From contig JAJEKB010021302.1 in the NCBI GenBank assembly GCA_022393335.1, positions 1,379,202 through 1,443,201 of the forward strand: a DNA stretch of 64,000 bases. Reading direction: 5' to 3'. How positions within the stretch are numbered: the stretch's first letter is position 1; every line of letters starts with the position of its first letter. This DNA comes from Macrotrachela quadricornifera (taxonomy: Eukaryota > Rotifera > Eurotatoria > Philodinida > Philodinidae). The notes under the pieces are model-generated. The model saw only the letters and a program-made list of their open reading frames with translations. It was not told where the DNA came from and searched no databases. Below, piece after piece: positions 47,881 to 57,143 of this stretch. The position numbers and the translations under genes were made by a program.

Positions 47881-48902
47881 ATCTATATATAAATTTGCAT
47901 CCCTTCCATTGATATTCTTCAAACAATTAAACAAAAGTAAGAGAAAATAAACTCATCTATAGCGGAAGTTGATGGCGGGAGAGTTATTTTTCTAAAAAAT
48001 GATAAAATATAGAGAAAACCTTATTAAGATACCTGATATGGCATTTCGTAAATTCTTGATAATTATACTGATGTAGGTACCGCGTCGGGTACCCATAACA
48101 ATGTGTCAAAAAAAGGTTTCGCATGAGAAGGTTCGGAGATTGTATCCCAGGAAAGAAACTTCGAAAGTTTCGTAAATCTGCAAATCTGTTTTTTAGATTC
48201 TCCACAGTTCCGAGAACATTTTTGAAAGATTCTGTAAAACACCTTTTTTTTAGAGTGTACGTCAGACCATCTTAATGAATACGACGTCTTCAATAAGCTG
48301 CATGCAGGTAAGTGGCTATTTTCGACAATTAAATAATCAATCGTTTGTAATAATTATCATTTGGTCTTTATGTCTGACATTTTTCTTCAAAACTGTTCAT
48401 GCATCAGATAGTAATAGCTCTTATACATCAACTGTTGAGATGATATAGTTATCCTCAAGAGCTTCTCTTTTGTAACTCAACTCATATCACTTCTTTGCAC
48501 ACCATTTATCAATGCGACCATCCATGTAGTACAATCAAAAAGTATAATCGAATACATGAGATGTACTTAGTGACTCTATTTGTGTGGGGATAGTTTCTTT
48601 AATAATGAAATAATTGGTCTAAAACGATGCTTTCTATAGGGTCAAGGGTTCTACATTTTTCTGAAGATGGAGAAGATGTAACTTGTAAATCTGGTTATTC
48701 AGAAAGGGACACGTATGCAAAGTTCCGAGCGACCTATTTTGTCCGAGTCATTAGGACAATATGTTGATCTTTTGGAAGGTTTTCATTTATCTTTCTCTTG
48801 ATATTTGTCATCCTATAATTAGTTAAGAAGGATGCTCAATAAAAATGGTTCGTTAATGACAACTGTTTCGTGTAATTTCCGACAATTGTAATTTTATTTT
48901 AG
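47881..48902. other. Region upstream of the kinase exon
   Basis: No certain exon. A short coding-like run starts at ATG 48715 (QSSERPILSESLGQYVDLLE) and could be a first exon of the kinase gene, but no splice choice joins it cleanly in frame with a strong donor. Confidence 0.4.
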
Positions 48903-50327
48903 TCGTTTGAGAAAATTCATCAATATTTCAAAGAAGAACGAGTAAAATGGATGTGTCCACTCAATCGAATTGAACGTGAATTTATTGAAATTCCACGTTC
49001 ATCATATATGCGTGAATTTCGTCCATTATGGTTAGATAATTATCAGCCTCCATGGTTTATTGACGAAAATTGTGATGAACGACAAATATTGGTCAATGCA
49101 GGCCTGATGTATCGTGTAGGTGACTATGCTTTAATGCCATCATTGTTGTGGTTGTGTCAAATTGATGTATCACAACTATCATCTTTATCATTATCAGAAT
49201 GTCTTCAAGAAACAAATGGTTTACGTTTCAATGTATGGTATGGTCGTACACATACAGATTTCTTATCGTTACCTATTTTGGCTGGATCGCCTGATCCAAC
49301 TAATTTTTTAATTCAATCCTCTATTACAACATCATCAGTTAAACCTCTGTGCACCTTTCTTGATCTCGATCGTCATCACATTGATCATTTAAAACAGGTA
49401 GAACAATGTGTACAACAATGGCTTATTACAGTTGGTCATTGGTCACCATCGGTATCAGGAAAAATACATTCTTTCTTTCATATTCCGCCTCCAGGATCAC
49501 CAAAAAGTACGCTACATTTACATTTCGTAGCAGGTGAAGAGCTCGAACTTGAGCATAATCATGTCTTTTACAGGGTTCCATTGTCTACTTTGGACAGTGG
49601 AGAACAACCTCGTTTTATTATCGATTTGACACGATGGGAAATCGAACAACGTCATGAATTAGTAGAGTTAACCAGATCCTTGAGTAGTATGCCTCGTATA
49701 TACGGCATTATAGGCTGCACTGGATCAGGTAAATCTATCTTGGCACAAGCTTTGAGCAAAACATATAATACTGCATTGGTGCAACAAGATGATTTTTTGT
49801 TATCGGATGAACAACTTCCAAAATTATCAGAAAACGAGCTAGCAATTCTTCCAGCTCGTTGGTCACAAAAAAAGAATATCGATCGTAGTCGTCCGGAAGC
49901 TGTTGATTGGCAAAAGTTAATCGATCATATTCGATTATTGCAATATACAACCGGAAAAAAATTCATTTTGGTTGAGGGCAATCTACTCTTGACACAACAG
50001 GTAGTACGCGAGATGTTAGATCGTGTACTATTTATCCATGTTCCTGAATCTAAGAAAAAACTCATCATGCAGCGACGTATGAATCGTGCTCGACCAGGTT
50101 GTTTATCCGAAGTACAGATTGGAACGACAGAAGACGAATATTTGCCTTTCTTTAATTCTGTATGGAATAAATATCAAATATATGGACAGCCATGTTTCCA
50201 GGCTCATCACATCGATTGTGAAATACAAGTTGACGATGTCGAATTGCAGCTCAGTCATTGGTTCATTAATGATATTCATTCAGAACTTGATAAGTGTCAA
50301 ATCAACAAAACTTTTGATATAAAGTAG
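48903..50327 (+). CDS. P-loop small-molecule kinase with novel N-terminal half
   Basis: The open frame runs from an AG acceptor-like site at 48902 (ATG at 48951; 458 codons from there) to the stop at 50325-50327. The C-terminal half has a P-loop GCTGSGKS at about residues 255-262, then QQDDF (about 279) and VEGNLLL (about 340), the arrangement of uridine-kinase and nicotinamide-riboside-kinase-like proteins that phosphorylate nucleosides or related small molecules. The first ~245 residues match nothing I recognise; they contain GLMYRVGDYALMP and an STLHLHFV stretch and are Trp- and His-rich. Codons SFEKIHQYFKEERVKW before the ATG stay open, so an upstream exon is likely. AATAAA lies at about 50369. 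Single long exon, no signal peptide, so probably cytosolic. Confidence 0.75.
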   Translation, partial: SFEKIHQYFKEERVKWMCPLNRIEREFIEIPRSSYMREFRPLWLDNYQPPWFIDENCDERQILVNAGLMYRVGDYALMPSLLWLCQIDVSQLSSLSLSECLQETNGLRFNVWYGRTHTDFLSLPILAGSPDPTNFLIQSSITTSSVKPLCTFLDLDRHHIDHLKQVEQCVQQWLITVGHWSPSVSGKIHSFFHIPPPGSPKSTLHLHFVAGEELELEHNHVFYRVPLSTLDSGEQPRFIIDLTRWEIEQRHELVELTRSLSSMPRIYGIIGCTGSGKSILAQALSKTYNTALVQQDDFLLSDEQLPKLSENELAILPARWSQKKNIDRSRPEAVDWQKLIDHIRLLQYTTGKKFILVEGNLLLTQQVVREMLDRVLFIHVPESKKKLIMQRRMNRARPGCLSEVQIGTTEDEYLPFFNSVWNKYQIYGQPCFQAHHIDCEIQVDDVELQLSHWFINDIHSELDKCQINKTFDIK

Positions 50328-50429
50328 AAAGTTCTACGAACATCAATTGTATAATTATAAGACCAACAATAAAGCTTTTTTTTTATCCTACCACAACAAG
50401 CTTAACGACTGACGCTTGCTATCAGCTTA

Positions 50430-51406
50430 CGTAGGGCATACCAAAAGTTCGGGCAGTGGTACTTTTTTTGCTTGCAGAAAGCTCGAAATAATTTTCTTCT
50501 TTCATAAAAAGATAGAGCGTCTTTTACTCTATTTTCCTATGCTATTTGATCACTATTCATCTAATACCATAATAATGGAATTTTGATAAAAACTATTTAT
50601 GTTGACACCTAGTTAGTTATTTCAGATTATGTTGTGTGGAGCATTTTGTATCCCATTTTATGATTTTGTCGTTAATTAACAAACTATTTTAAAAGACTAA
50701 AACATACTAGAAGGTTCAGCGTGAAAAGCTCTACAATTTCTAAACAACTACTTATTTTATAATTGCATGTTTTTTGTCTTCAAAATGAGCAAAACTTTGA
50801 GCGACTGTATTTCGACGTTACGAAAACAGGATCTTTTGTTGGTAAGAGCTGTATTTGTTATTGTCTTTGTCACTTTTTTTTATAGCTGTTCTTTGTAAAT
50901 TGTAGAACTTTTCGCGCTGCATCTTCTAGTGTATTTTGCTTTTCTAATAAAAATATCAAATAATAAGCAAATGACATCGAAAAAAGCGAATACGACTTTT
51001 ATCGAAGAAAATATTCTGTTTTCGCAACGTCGAAATTTGGTCGTTCAGAATTTCCCTCATTTTGAACATAAAAATATGCAACTATACAATAAGTAACTCT
51101 TTATAAATTGTAGAGCTTTTCACGCTGCATCTTGCGGTATATTTTGTTTTTTTAATACAAAGTATTAAACGATGATAAAATGGGGTGCAAAATGCTTCAC
51201 ACAATATGATCTGAAATAACTAACTAGGTGTCAACATAAATAGTTTTTATCAAAATTCCATTATTATGGTATTAGATGAATAGTGATCAAATAGCATAGG
51301 AAAATAGAGTAAAAGACGCTCTATCTTTTTATGAAAGAAGAAAATTATTTCGAGCTTTCTGCAAGCAAAAAAAGTACCACTGCCCGAACTTTTGGTATGC
51401 CCTACG
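50430..51406. mobile_element. TA-flanked long palindrome (977 bp)
   Basis: Ends CGTAGGGCATACCAAAAG and its exact complement, with TA on both sides (50428-50429, 51407-51408). The outer ~220 bp of the arms are almost identical, including ATTCCATTATTATGGTATTA. The inner arms diverge but share CTACAATTT....GTAGAACTTTTC-type words. A Tc1/mariner-like MITE is the best fit. Confidence 0.85.
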
Positions 51407-51529
51407 TAGGATCCGTGCTGGTTTCGATAGGATAAAACACATGTGATACACGAAGTTGGTCTTATTAAATGTCAAGCCTCGGAAGACTTTGTAGAGTTTT
51501 ATTATTAGGGTAGCAAAAAGCAATGCTTA

Positions 51530-52327
51530 TCTATCTATATATATATTGTCGAGTGTCACGTCTGATCACTCTCCCATTGGTCAATTTTTTCGACCAATCA
51601 GATTTCAAGGCCAATGATTAAGGCGATTCACCAACATACGGAAACATGACCCCCAATATTAAAAAAAGAGTACTCCTATCTCCTGAAATACTATACTATG
51701 GAGATACCCTTAGGTGCTCAAGAGCTATTATACAAGGGTATTCCTAGGTCTTTAACAACTATATATTGGGAGTATCCTTCGGTCCCCAAGGACTATATGA
51801 AGACTAGGAATGGCATTTCACTTTTCTGATAGTCGGAAAACTGGCCAATCAGATTGCAAGAAATTGAAACTCGCTTATTTGATGGATAACCGAGGGAGAT
51901 TCTATGGGGACTTTTGTAGAACACCCTCGATAACCTCGAATTGGCCCGAACAACCCAATGTTTCATATGGATGATAGTTGAACTCTAATATCGGCCAATG
52001 GTACATACAAGATTTCAGCCAATCAGATTTCAGCAAAGGATTTCTCTGCTAATATTCGGATGAAGAATGACCACGTTCGGGCTGTTTAGGGGTTATCAAG
52101 AGGTATCTTTAATACGGCCTGAACAACCCTATGTTTTATATGGATGACAGTCGAAGTCTAATATTGACCCATGGTATATACAGGACAAGCCAAGCCCACC
52201 TCCTCGTGGTGTTTCATGGGTAATGCAAACGGGCCTCTGTACACCTCTTATGAACCACATGATATGCGATAATCATACTCCGCCTAAAAAACGAAAAAAC
52301 CGTGCAATTTGCACGGGATATAGCTAG
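51530..52327 (+). mobile_element. Non-autonomous Helitron
   Basis: The 3' end is textbook: the hairpin CCGTGCA-ATT-TGCACGG (52300-52316), then a short spacer and CTAG followed by T (52324-52328). The 5' end starts TC in an AT-rich run (51530, or 51534) followed by GTCGAGTGTCACGTC, shared with 21330. It has no Rep or helicase sequence. Between 51680 and 51800 it carries three ~50-bp units with TATCCTTAGGTC-like words, related to those in E2. A 5' homologue with deletions lies at 21330-21545. Confidence 0.88.
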
Positions 52328-53910
52328 TAATTTATAGTTCTCTAATTCTATTTTTTCTCCAAGATATATTATCATCCACCTTCATTCTGTAAATATCGCG
52401 TAGCATATACTAGAAATGATCTCGTCATGCGCAGTGGGTGATGAATTTCCTATTGGGCTCTCTTGATCAAAGTCGGCAACGTTATTTTATACACTAACTG
52501 ATGTTGTATCAGATGATGGGATAGCAAATGGTAGTCTATTGGCTTGCAGAGTCAGTCAAATGTTCTTTATATGTGATACTAAAGGAGAAAAGTAACGACA
52601 AGAAAAAATAACCAGACGTATAACGAAGTAAATCATCTCGTGCATCTTTCTCTATTATGATACGACTTTAGTGCAGAGATGTGCGCCGCGTCTAAAAGAT
52701 GAAGCCGAGGAAGCGCGGAAGGAAAGCAGGAATCTTAATATCGTGGCGAATGCCGTCATCGTCCGGAAGGTTTTTGATGGAGCCGGGGCGGCCGCCTGTG
52801 TTTTCTTTTTCAACAAGGTGCAGAAGCGGCGCGGCCGCCTTATAAGAACTGGGGAAACCCATTATACTTTTTTAAAACTTATTGCGTTGTAATATTGCTC
52901 AACACATAAAGGGCCACTTATTTACACTCAAATACGAATGACAACATAAGATTGGATGGGTCATGAAAGAATATCTTGTTTAACAAGATTTAGCTAGACA
53001 TTTACGCATTGATATGCTAATAATTTCCATGTTAACTTACAAGTAACGCTCGTCGCAGTGACTCGCTTGACCCTCGACTGAATCGTATCTAATCATCATG
53101 TATTACTTCTTGAATTCTGTTTTGAGATCTATCGCTGAACAAACACCCGTATATAAAAGAACTTTATAATACTGACATAAACGACCATTTTGTAAAAAGA
53201 CCGGACTTTCGAAATTCTTTTTTAATTTTCTAAAGTGGCGCATAAGGGATAGTTCACAGCCAGTCGTTAGCGGCCCCACGGTCCGCCACCACCGACTGCT
53301 CGGCAGTGCGTATAATATGGGTAAAATTTCGTAGCGAGTCGTTCTCTCTTTTATCATTTTCGTAGCCGTACCAAAGAAACATGTGTAAAATGTCACTTAT
53401 ATTTCACATGCTGGCTGTTTCCGTAAAACAAAACATTTTGGAATTTTGAAAGGTGTCTCTCCCGCCTCATGTACCTCGGCTCGTGCTACCATTTGTTTCA
53501 AGCACATGAGATCGTTTCGAGCAAAAAACAGTTTTCGAAGTTATGCATGTTTCTTTGACTTTATGCAAACAAACACTAGAGCGCATTTAATCTTTTTTAT
53601 ATGACCTGCCCTTCAGTCGAGCGCAAAACGTAAGAACATCCTTCGATGATAAACTGCACAGATCGAGATCAATTATTTTAATAGAATGTTCATCACATCC
53701 TGGGCAAACAACAAAGTTAGAACAATAGTTTAACAAATTTGAGATGATAGATGACGTCAACTATATAACCTGTGTGTACTTGACGATCTAACAGTTTAAT
53801 ATGAACAAAACAGTTTTTCTATACTAAAAAAAAGTGGCGACATATGATGTCAACCGTCCTCAAAGGGTCAAATCATAAATCTTTCGAGGGAACTCAGTAC
53901 TGCGAAAAAC
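52328..53910. other. Intergenic with GC-rich patches
   Basis: Two GC-rich patches stand out: 52670-52860 (with two GCGGCCGC-type sites near 52789 and 52831) and 53245-53320 (GCGGCCCCACGGTCCGCC). An open frame of 73 codons at 52671-52892 covers the first (Ala-, Glu- and Arg-rich, then FDGAGAAACVFFF), but I recognise no family. No RNA-gene fold could be supported. Confidence 0.4.
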
Positions 53911-53914
53911 ACTC

Positions 53915-54345
53915 ATTGAGCAATGTGGAATACTTAACAACAATAACAAATCCTGTCGATCAACCACAATTATAAAATCATCATCTTTTGAAAAAACACC
54001 TATTTTTGATCAAAAATACCAAACCTCACCAATTCCTAACATCACATTGATCAATGCGGATACTACAATAATGAGTATGGCTGTTAATTAAACACCACGG
54101 TGAAATCATCACTTCGTGAAGAAACATCTATTTTTGATAAAAAACATCAAACCTCACCAATCCCTAACGTCATTGAACAATCCAGATACCACAACAATGA
54201 GTAATGCTGTTCAACGCACACCATGGTGAAACCATCATTTCGTGAAAAAACACATTTTTTTGAAAAAAAATACTAAACCTCTCCAATTCCTAACATCAAT
54301 TGAACAATGCTGACACCACAACAATAAGCAATGCTGTTGATAAAG
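53915..54345. repeat. 127-bp tandem repeat, about 3.3 copies
   Basis: AAACCTCACCAATTCCTAAC recurs at 54021, 54149 and 54275 (periods 128 and 126 bp). Each is preceded by TTCGTGAA.AAACA..TTTTTGA and followed by GAACAATGC....CCACAACAATGAG. A partial copy begins near 53915. Confidence 0.85.
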
Positions 54346-54776
54346 TATCATACCTGTCCCAAAAACTTTTGGTCAAACGTTTATTTTTAGTTAATCTTTA
54401 AAGCTTTTTAAAGACTATGTTTTTTTGACCTCGATGTTCTTTTGACCCTGACACAAACACACACACACAAACTATTTTTTTTCATATGACCCTCCTTTCA
54501 GTCGAGGGAATTTTACACTTCGATTTATACAAATTGAAATTTTGAATGATATTAAAAATTAATATTCTTTCAGGCGAAATTGATCATATTCAGAGATAGA
54601 TTTAATATTGAAATGACATTTAATAAACATTGTTTACTATATAATCTTTTCATTCAATCTATACGTATCAAATTAAGGTAGTAATACTAGGGGCGTAACC
54701 AGGAATTTCTCGTAGGGGGGGGGGGGGGGGGGGGCTCGGCCCCTATAATTTTTTGTAAAACTAAATAACAACAATC

Positions 54777-55402
54777 TAACGAGGGAAGGACTCCAACTGA
54801 TCCACCCCGATTTTTGTGATATTTTGCCCATATGTAGGGGATATTATGCTAAGAAAAAGCCCAAGAGGATTTGGGCCCATAGGCCTTTTATCTGGAGTTA
54901 TGGGTATTTTACTGGAATTTCTGCCTATAGCAAGGTCTCCACCAAAAAATTAAATATCAGTATTCCGAGATGAAACTTTGGCCACAGGTAGGTCTAGTCG
55001 TACATAGAATGTCCTGAAAATTTCAACTCAAAAGAATGTTTTCTCCCCAAAATACCAAAGCTTGAACCAACGAACAATTCTGGCATCTCTCCTACAATAT
55101 AGTGGATTTTTTGAAGCTTTAGTATTTTGGGAAGGAAACATTCTTTTGAGTTGAAATTTTCAGGACATTCTATGTACGACTAGACCTACCTGTGGCCAAA
55201 GTTTCATCTCGAAATACTGATATTTAATTTTTTGGTGGAGACCTTGCTATAGGCAGAAATTCCAGTAAAATATCCATAACTCCAGATAAAAGGCCTATGG
55301 GCCCAAATCCTCTTGGGCTTTTTCTTAGCATAATGTCCCCTACATATGGGCAAAATATCACAAAAATCGGGGTGGATCAGTTGGAGACCTTCCTTCCCCG
55401 TG
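54777..55402. mobile_element. Hairpin (foldback) element, copy FB3
   Basis: A ~625 bp palindrome with nearly identical arms, for example CATAGAATGTCCTGAAAATT at about 55004 and its complement near 55163. It begins TAACGAGGGAAGG; the far end is the complement of CACGGGGAAGG. It has GTTATGGGTATTTTACT at 54897-54913, the family position. Nested inside the hAT element. Confidence 0.85.
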
Positions 55403-55884
55403 TCTTCAAAATCGTCACAAATCGACGATTTAATCGCGATTTAGCACCCGATTAATCGTAAGATTTATCGCGATAAATCGCAATTTCGATGAAAAACCGT
55501 ATTTAATCGCGATTTATGTGACGATTTGTTTTGATAAAATCGCGATTAAATCGTTCGAACTGACGATTTTCTTGGGATACAAAAAACAATCATCAAAAGT
55601 GGTAGAATTTTGATCAAAGAGATGATTTAACATAGTTTTGTGTTACATTCTTCACCGTGTCAAAATCCCACGAAAATGAACGATTTAATCGCGATTTAGT
55701 ACCCGATTAATTGTGAAATTTATCGCGATATAATCGCAAGAAAGAGCAATTTTTTGCCATTTTTTTCTGGAATACCGGTGATTCGTAGTTATTTCGAAAA
55801 AATAAGCATTTTATGTTGGCGATACGATCGTCGATTTCTTTGAAAATCGCGATTCATCGCCCAAACCGAGGCGATTTTGAAGAT
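55403..55884. repeat. ATCGCGATT-rich element with short TIRs
   Basis: Starts TCTTCAAAATCG and ends CGATTTTGAAGA. It contains dense ATTTAATCGCGATTTA-type words and two similar half-units (ACGATTTAATCGCGATTTAG, near 55423 and 55680). TCGCGA palindromes are far more frequent than expected in AT-rich DNA. No target duplication seen; it may be part of the host hAT element's subterminal region. Confidence 0.6.
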
Positions 55885-56026
55885 ATGGGTCGTGAGATGA
55901 ATTAAATAACTGTGGAATAATATTATCATTGTTGAATTCGCTGGGTGGTTTATCAGATGGCTTATTTTTCTTTTGTGTTGATGAAGAAAAGTAAGGATCA
56001 AGAGTCTTTCGTTTAGTATTCTCCAT
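55811..56026 (-). pseudogene. N-terminal stub of a hAT-type transposase
   Basis: Frame of ~71 residues starting MENTKRKTLDPYFSS, basic then Ser/Pro/Asn-rich. The K-R-K-x-L-D-x-(Y/F)-F start resembles the N-terminal tails of hAT transposases and ZMYM-like relatives. No zinc finger, RNase H-like core or dimerisation domain follows. Its place inside an element with hAT ends supports the call; alone it would be weak. Confidence 0.45.
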
Positions 56027-56519
56027 GATTCAACTATAATGTTTGAAAAAAAATTCTGTCATACAACTAAAGCTACAAGAACACTTTTCATTCATACAGC
56101 GTAATTAGATTAAACATTGTTTTGTTGTTCTGTTTTATGATTATAATGGACATCACGTTCTTTGACCCTATACTAATTGACAAGATATACATATATGTTA
56201 TGTATGAAAGAGTACGATAAATGTGTAAACAACGATTAATTCTATTTTCTCTCTACAGAGGAATAATATATTCAATGATTTCCTTAATTAATGATTAAAG
56301 TGGATATTAACACCAAAAAGAAAAAATTTCGTAGGGGGGCTGAGCCCCCCCCCCCCCCCCCACTCGCCCCGTCTGGTTACGCGCCTAAGTAATACTAATG
56401 GTATCTTAGACTAAATGACTTTAACAATGATTTACTTTGTTTTCGTTAGTTTTCAACATTTGATGCTGATTCTTTTTTCAAAGATTGCTGCTGAAATCTT
56501 TACAAAACATACTTTCAGC

Positions 56520-57143
56520 TTACGAGGGAACATATTTAGGTTTTCAAGTATTTTAGTTCCCATCTTTTGGTGGTAAGTAGACCTCGATGAGGTAGGAAAA
56601 ACCTCGAAAGGATTTATGCCTTCGTGCCTTTGTTCCCGAGTTATGATCGTTTTACTCTATTTTTGGCTTACGGCAAGGTATTTCGAAAAAATTCTGATGG
56701 CGCATTTTTGACCTGAAATTTTGCCCATAGAAAGGTCTCATTGGTACTAGATTGTTCCACAAGTATCAGCAGAAGCGGACGTTTCCTTCACGAGATAATG
56801 AATTTCTAGGACAGATCAGTTTTTTTCGAATAGTTGATAAAAAACAGCATATTTTTAAATTCGATTATCTGGAGATGGAGACATTTGTTCGAGCTGAGAC
56901 TTGTACAACAATCTAGTGCCAATGAGACCTTTCTATGGGCAAAATTTCAGGTCAAAAATGCGCCATCAGAATTTTTTCGAAATACCTTGCCGTAAGCCAA
57001 AAATAGAGTAAAACGGTCATAACTCGGGAACAAAGGCACGAAGGCATAAATCCTTTCGAGGTTTTTCATACCTCATCGAGGTCTACTTACCACCAAAAGA
57101 TGGGAACTAAAATGTTTGAACACCTAAATATATTAGCTCGTTA
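56520..57143. mobile_element. Hairpin (foldback) element, copy FB4
   Basis: A ~620 bp palindrome. Ends TTACGAGGGAAC and (inverted) TAACGAGCTAAT; arms nearly identical over ~230 bp, for example CGAAGGCATAAATCCTTTCG near 57038 and its complement near 56595. It has GTTATGATCGTTTTACT at 56640-56656 and TTTCCTTCACGAGATAAT near the centre (shared with FB2). Confidence 0.85.

Larger units (their letters stand above)
54688..56387. mobile_element. hAT element, internally deleted, with nested repeats
   Basis: Ends TAGGGGCGTAACCAG and (inverted) TAGGCGCGTAACCAG, with exact 8-bp duplications AGTAATAC (54680-54687, 56388-56395): hAT hallmarks. Long G and C runs sit just inside each end (54714-54734, 56345-56361). 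FB3 (54777-55402) and an ATCGCGAT-rich element (about 55403-55884) lie inside. A minus-strand frame 56026-55811 begins MENTKRKTLDPYFSSS, like the start of some hAT transposases, and runs out after ~70 residues; the catalytic part is missing. Confidence 0.86.

Noticed and set aside
53245..53320. tRNA-like or other structured RNA in the GC-rich patch
   Set aside because: No cloverleaf, no B-box-like GGTTCGANNCC, and no convincing stem set.
54714..54734. Poly-G run as an assembly error
   Set aside because: A matching poly-C run sits just inside the other end of the same hAT element (56345-56361), so it belongs to the inverted terminal region; its exact length is still uncertain.
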